Of a stretch of 14,291 nucleotides of DNA, positions 13,927 through 14,291 are shown piece after piece. The stretch is from assembly GCA_025966355.1 (NCBI GenBank), contig JAICWZ010000007.1, positions 1 through 14,291 of the forward strand. Reading direction: 5' to 3'. Source of the stretch: Thermomicrobiaceae bacterium (GTDB lineage: Bacteria > Chloroflexota > Chloroflexia > Thermomicrobiales > Thermomicrobiaceae). Position 1 is the first letter of the stretch. Each line of letters begins with the position of its first letter. The notes beneath the pieces were generated by a model, which saw only the letters and a list, made by a program, of their open reading frames with translations, was not told the origin of the DNA and ran no database searches. The position numbers and the translations under genes are program-made.

Positions 13927-14291
13927 CTACAGATCCAGAAGCGAACGGAGTTCGTCTTCGATATCGAGCGGCCCAACGACGGCCAGGTTCAGCCGCTCGG
14001 GCGTAAACAGTTCCCGCGAAAGCTCGAGGATATCGTGGCTGGTCACCGACTCGATCTTCTCAATCACCTGGTCCGGCGTCAGGATATCGCCGAAAATCAG
14101 CTCCTGGCCGCCGATCCAACCAGCCACCGAACGACTATCCTCCAGCCCCATATCGATGCGCCCTTTGCGCAACTCCTTGGTCCGCTGTAGCTCGTCCTCG
14201 GGCACCAGCGCTGTACGAAGTTTGCCAAATTCATCCAGGATGGCGGTCAACGTCTCGCTCGCCCGCCCTGGTTCGACGCCCGCATAAACGA
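13927..14291 (-). CDS. M16-family (insulinase-like) zinc peptidase, C-terminal part
   Basis: The last 121 residues of a protein running off the right edge; the frame is open to the final base. The visible part begins [14 protein letters not shown] and continues with blocks typical of M16 C-terminal domains: [49 protein letters not shown], the [25 protein letters not shown] segment, and NLAVVGPLD. The zinc-binding HxxEH motif belongs in the unseen N-terminal half, so activity cannot be judged. It is upstream of the response regulator with a 4-bp gap, so the three genes are probably cotranscribed. A TTG inside the frame at 14250 is not a credible start. Confidence 0.85.
   Translation of the reverse strand, partial: VYAGVEPGRASETLTAILDEFGKLRTALVPEDELQRTKELRKGRIDMGLEDSRSVAGWIGGQELIFGDILTPDQVIEKIESVTSHDILELSRELFTPERLNLAVVGPLDIEDELRSLLDL

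Overview
This is a high-GC bacterial chromosomal window with 11 protein genes, one of them cut by the right edge. The mix of genes (cytosolic penicillin-acylase homologue, CsaA, F420-type luciferase-like oxidoreductase, isocitrate-lyase-superfamily enzyme, large envelope membrane proteins, TTG and GTG starts with strong Shine-Dalgarno sites) would suit Chloroflexota such as Thermomicrobia. That assignment is inference; no rRNA or marker gene is present.

Left part (1-3625). An IS200-like/REP-associated tyrosine transposase (RAYT, minus strand) lies downstream of a penicillin-acylase-family Ntn hydrolase. Next to the RAYT 3' end are GC-rich hairpins, one with the GTAG-plus-stem layout of REP elements. 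A csaA gene is divergent from the acylase.

Envelope block (3657-7716, minus strand). In transcription order: a 678-aa GT-C-like polytopic membrane protein, a flippase/UPF0104-like membrane protein, and undecaprenyl-diphosphatase UppP, whose GTG start directly follows the preceding stop codon. Together they suggest building or exporting an undecaprenyl-linked envelope glycan and recycling the lipid carrier.

Gene-poor region (7717-9218). About 1.5 kb without a recognisable gene, lower in GC than the flanks and rich in symmetry elements: three LacI/GalR-type operator matches, a 26-bp near-perfect palindrome, further inverted repeats, and a consensus -35 followed by AGGAGG that leads only into two- and three-codon reading frames. 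It ends at a small XRE-family regulator (9219-9617), preceded by three alternating ATACCG half-sites spaced 10 bp apart, a likely autoregulatory operator. This is the most interesting part of the window. I could not identify a known system in it.

Right part (9618-14291). A strong hairpin separates the XRE gene from a convergent F420-type LLM oxidoreductase. The oxidoreductase is divergent from an isocitrate lyase/2-methylisocitrate-lyase-like gene. The stop of that gene abuts the stop of a sensor histidine kinase, which forms a minus-strand operon with an OmpR-family response regulator and an M16 (insulinase-family) peptidase whose N-terminal part lies beyond the window.
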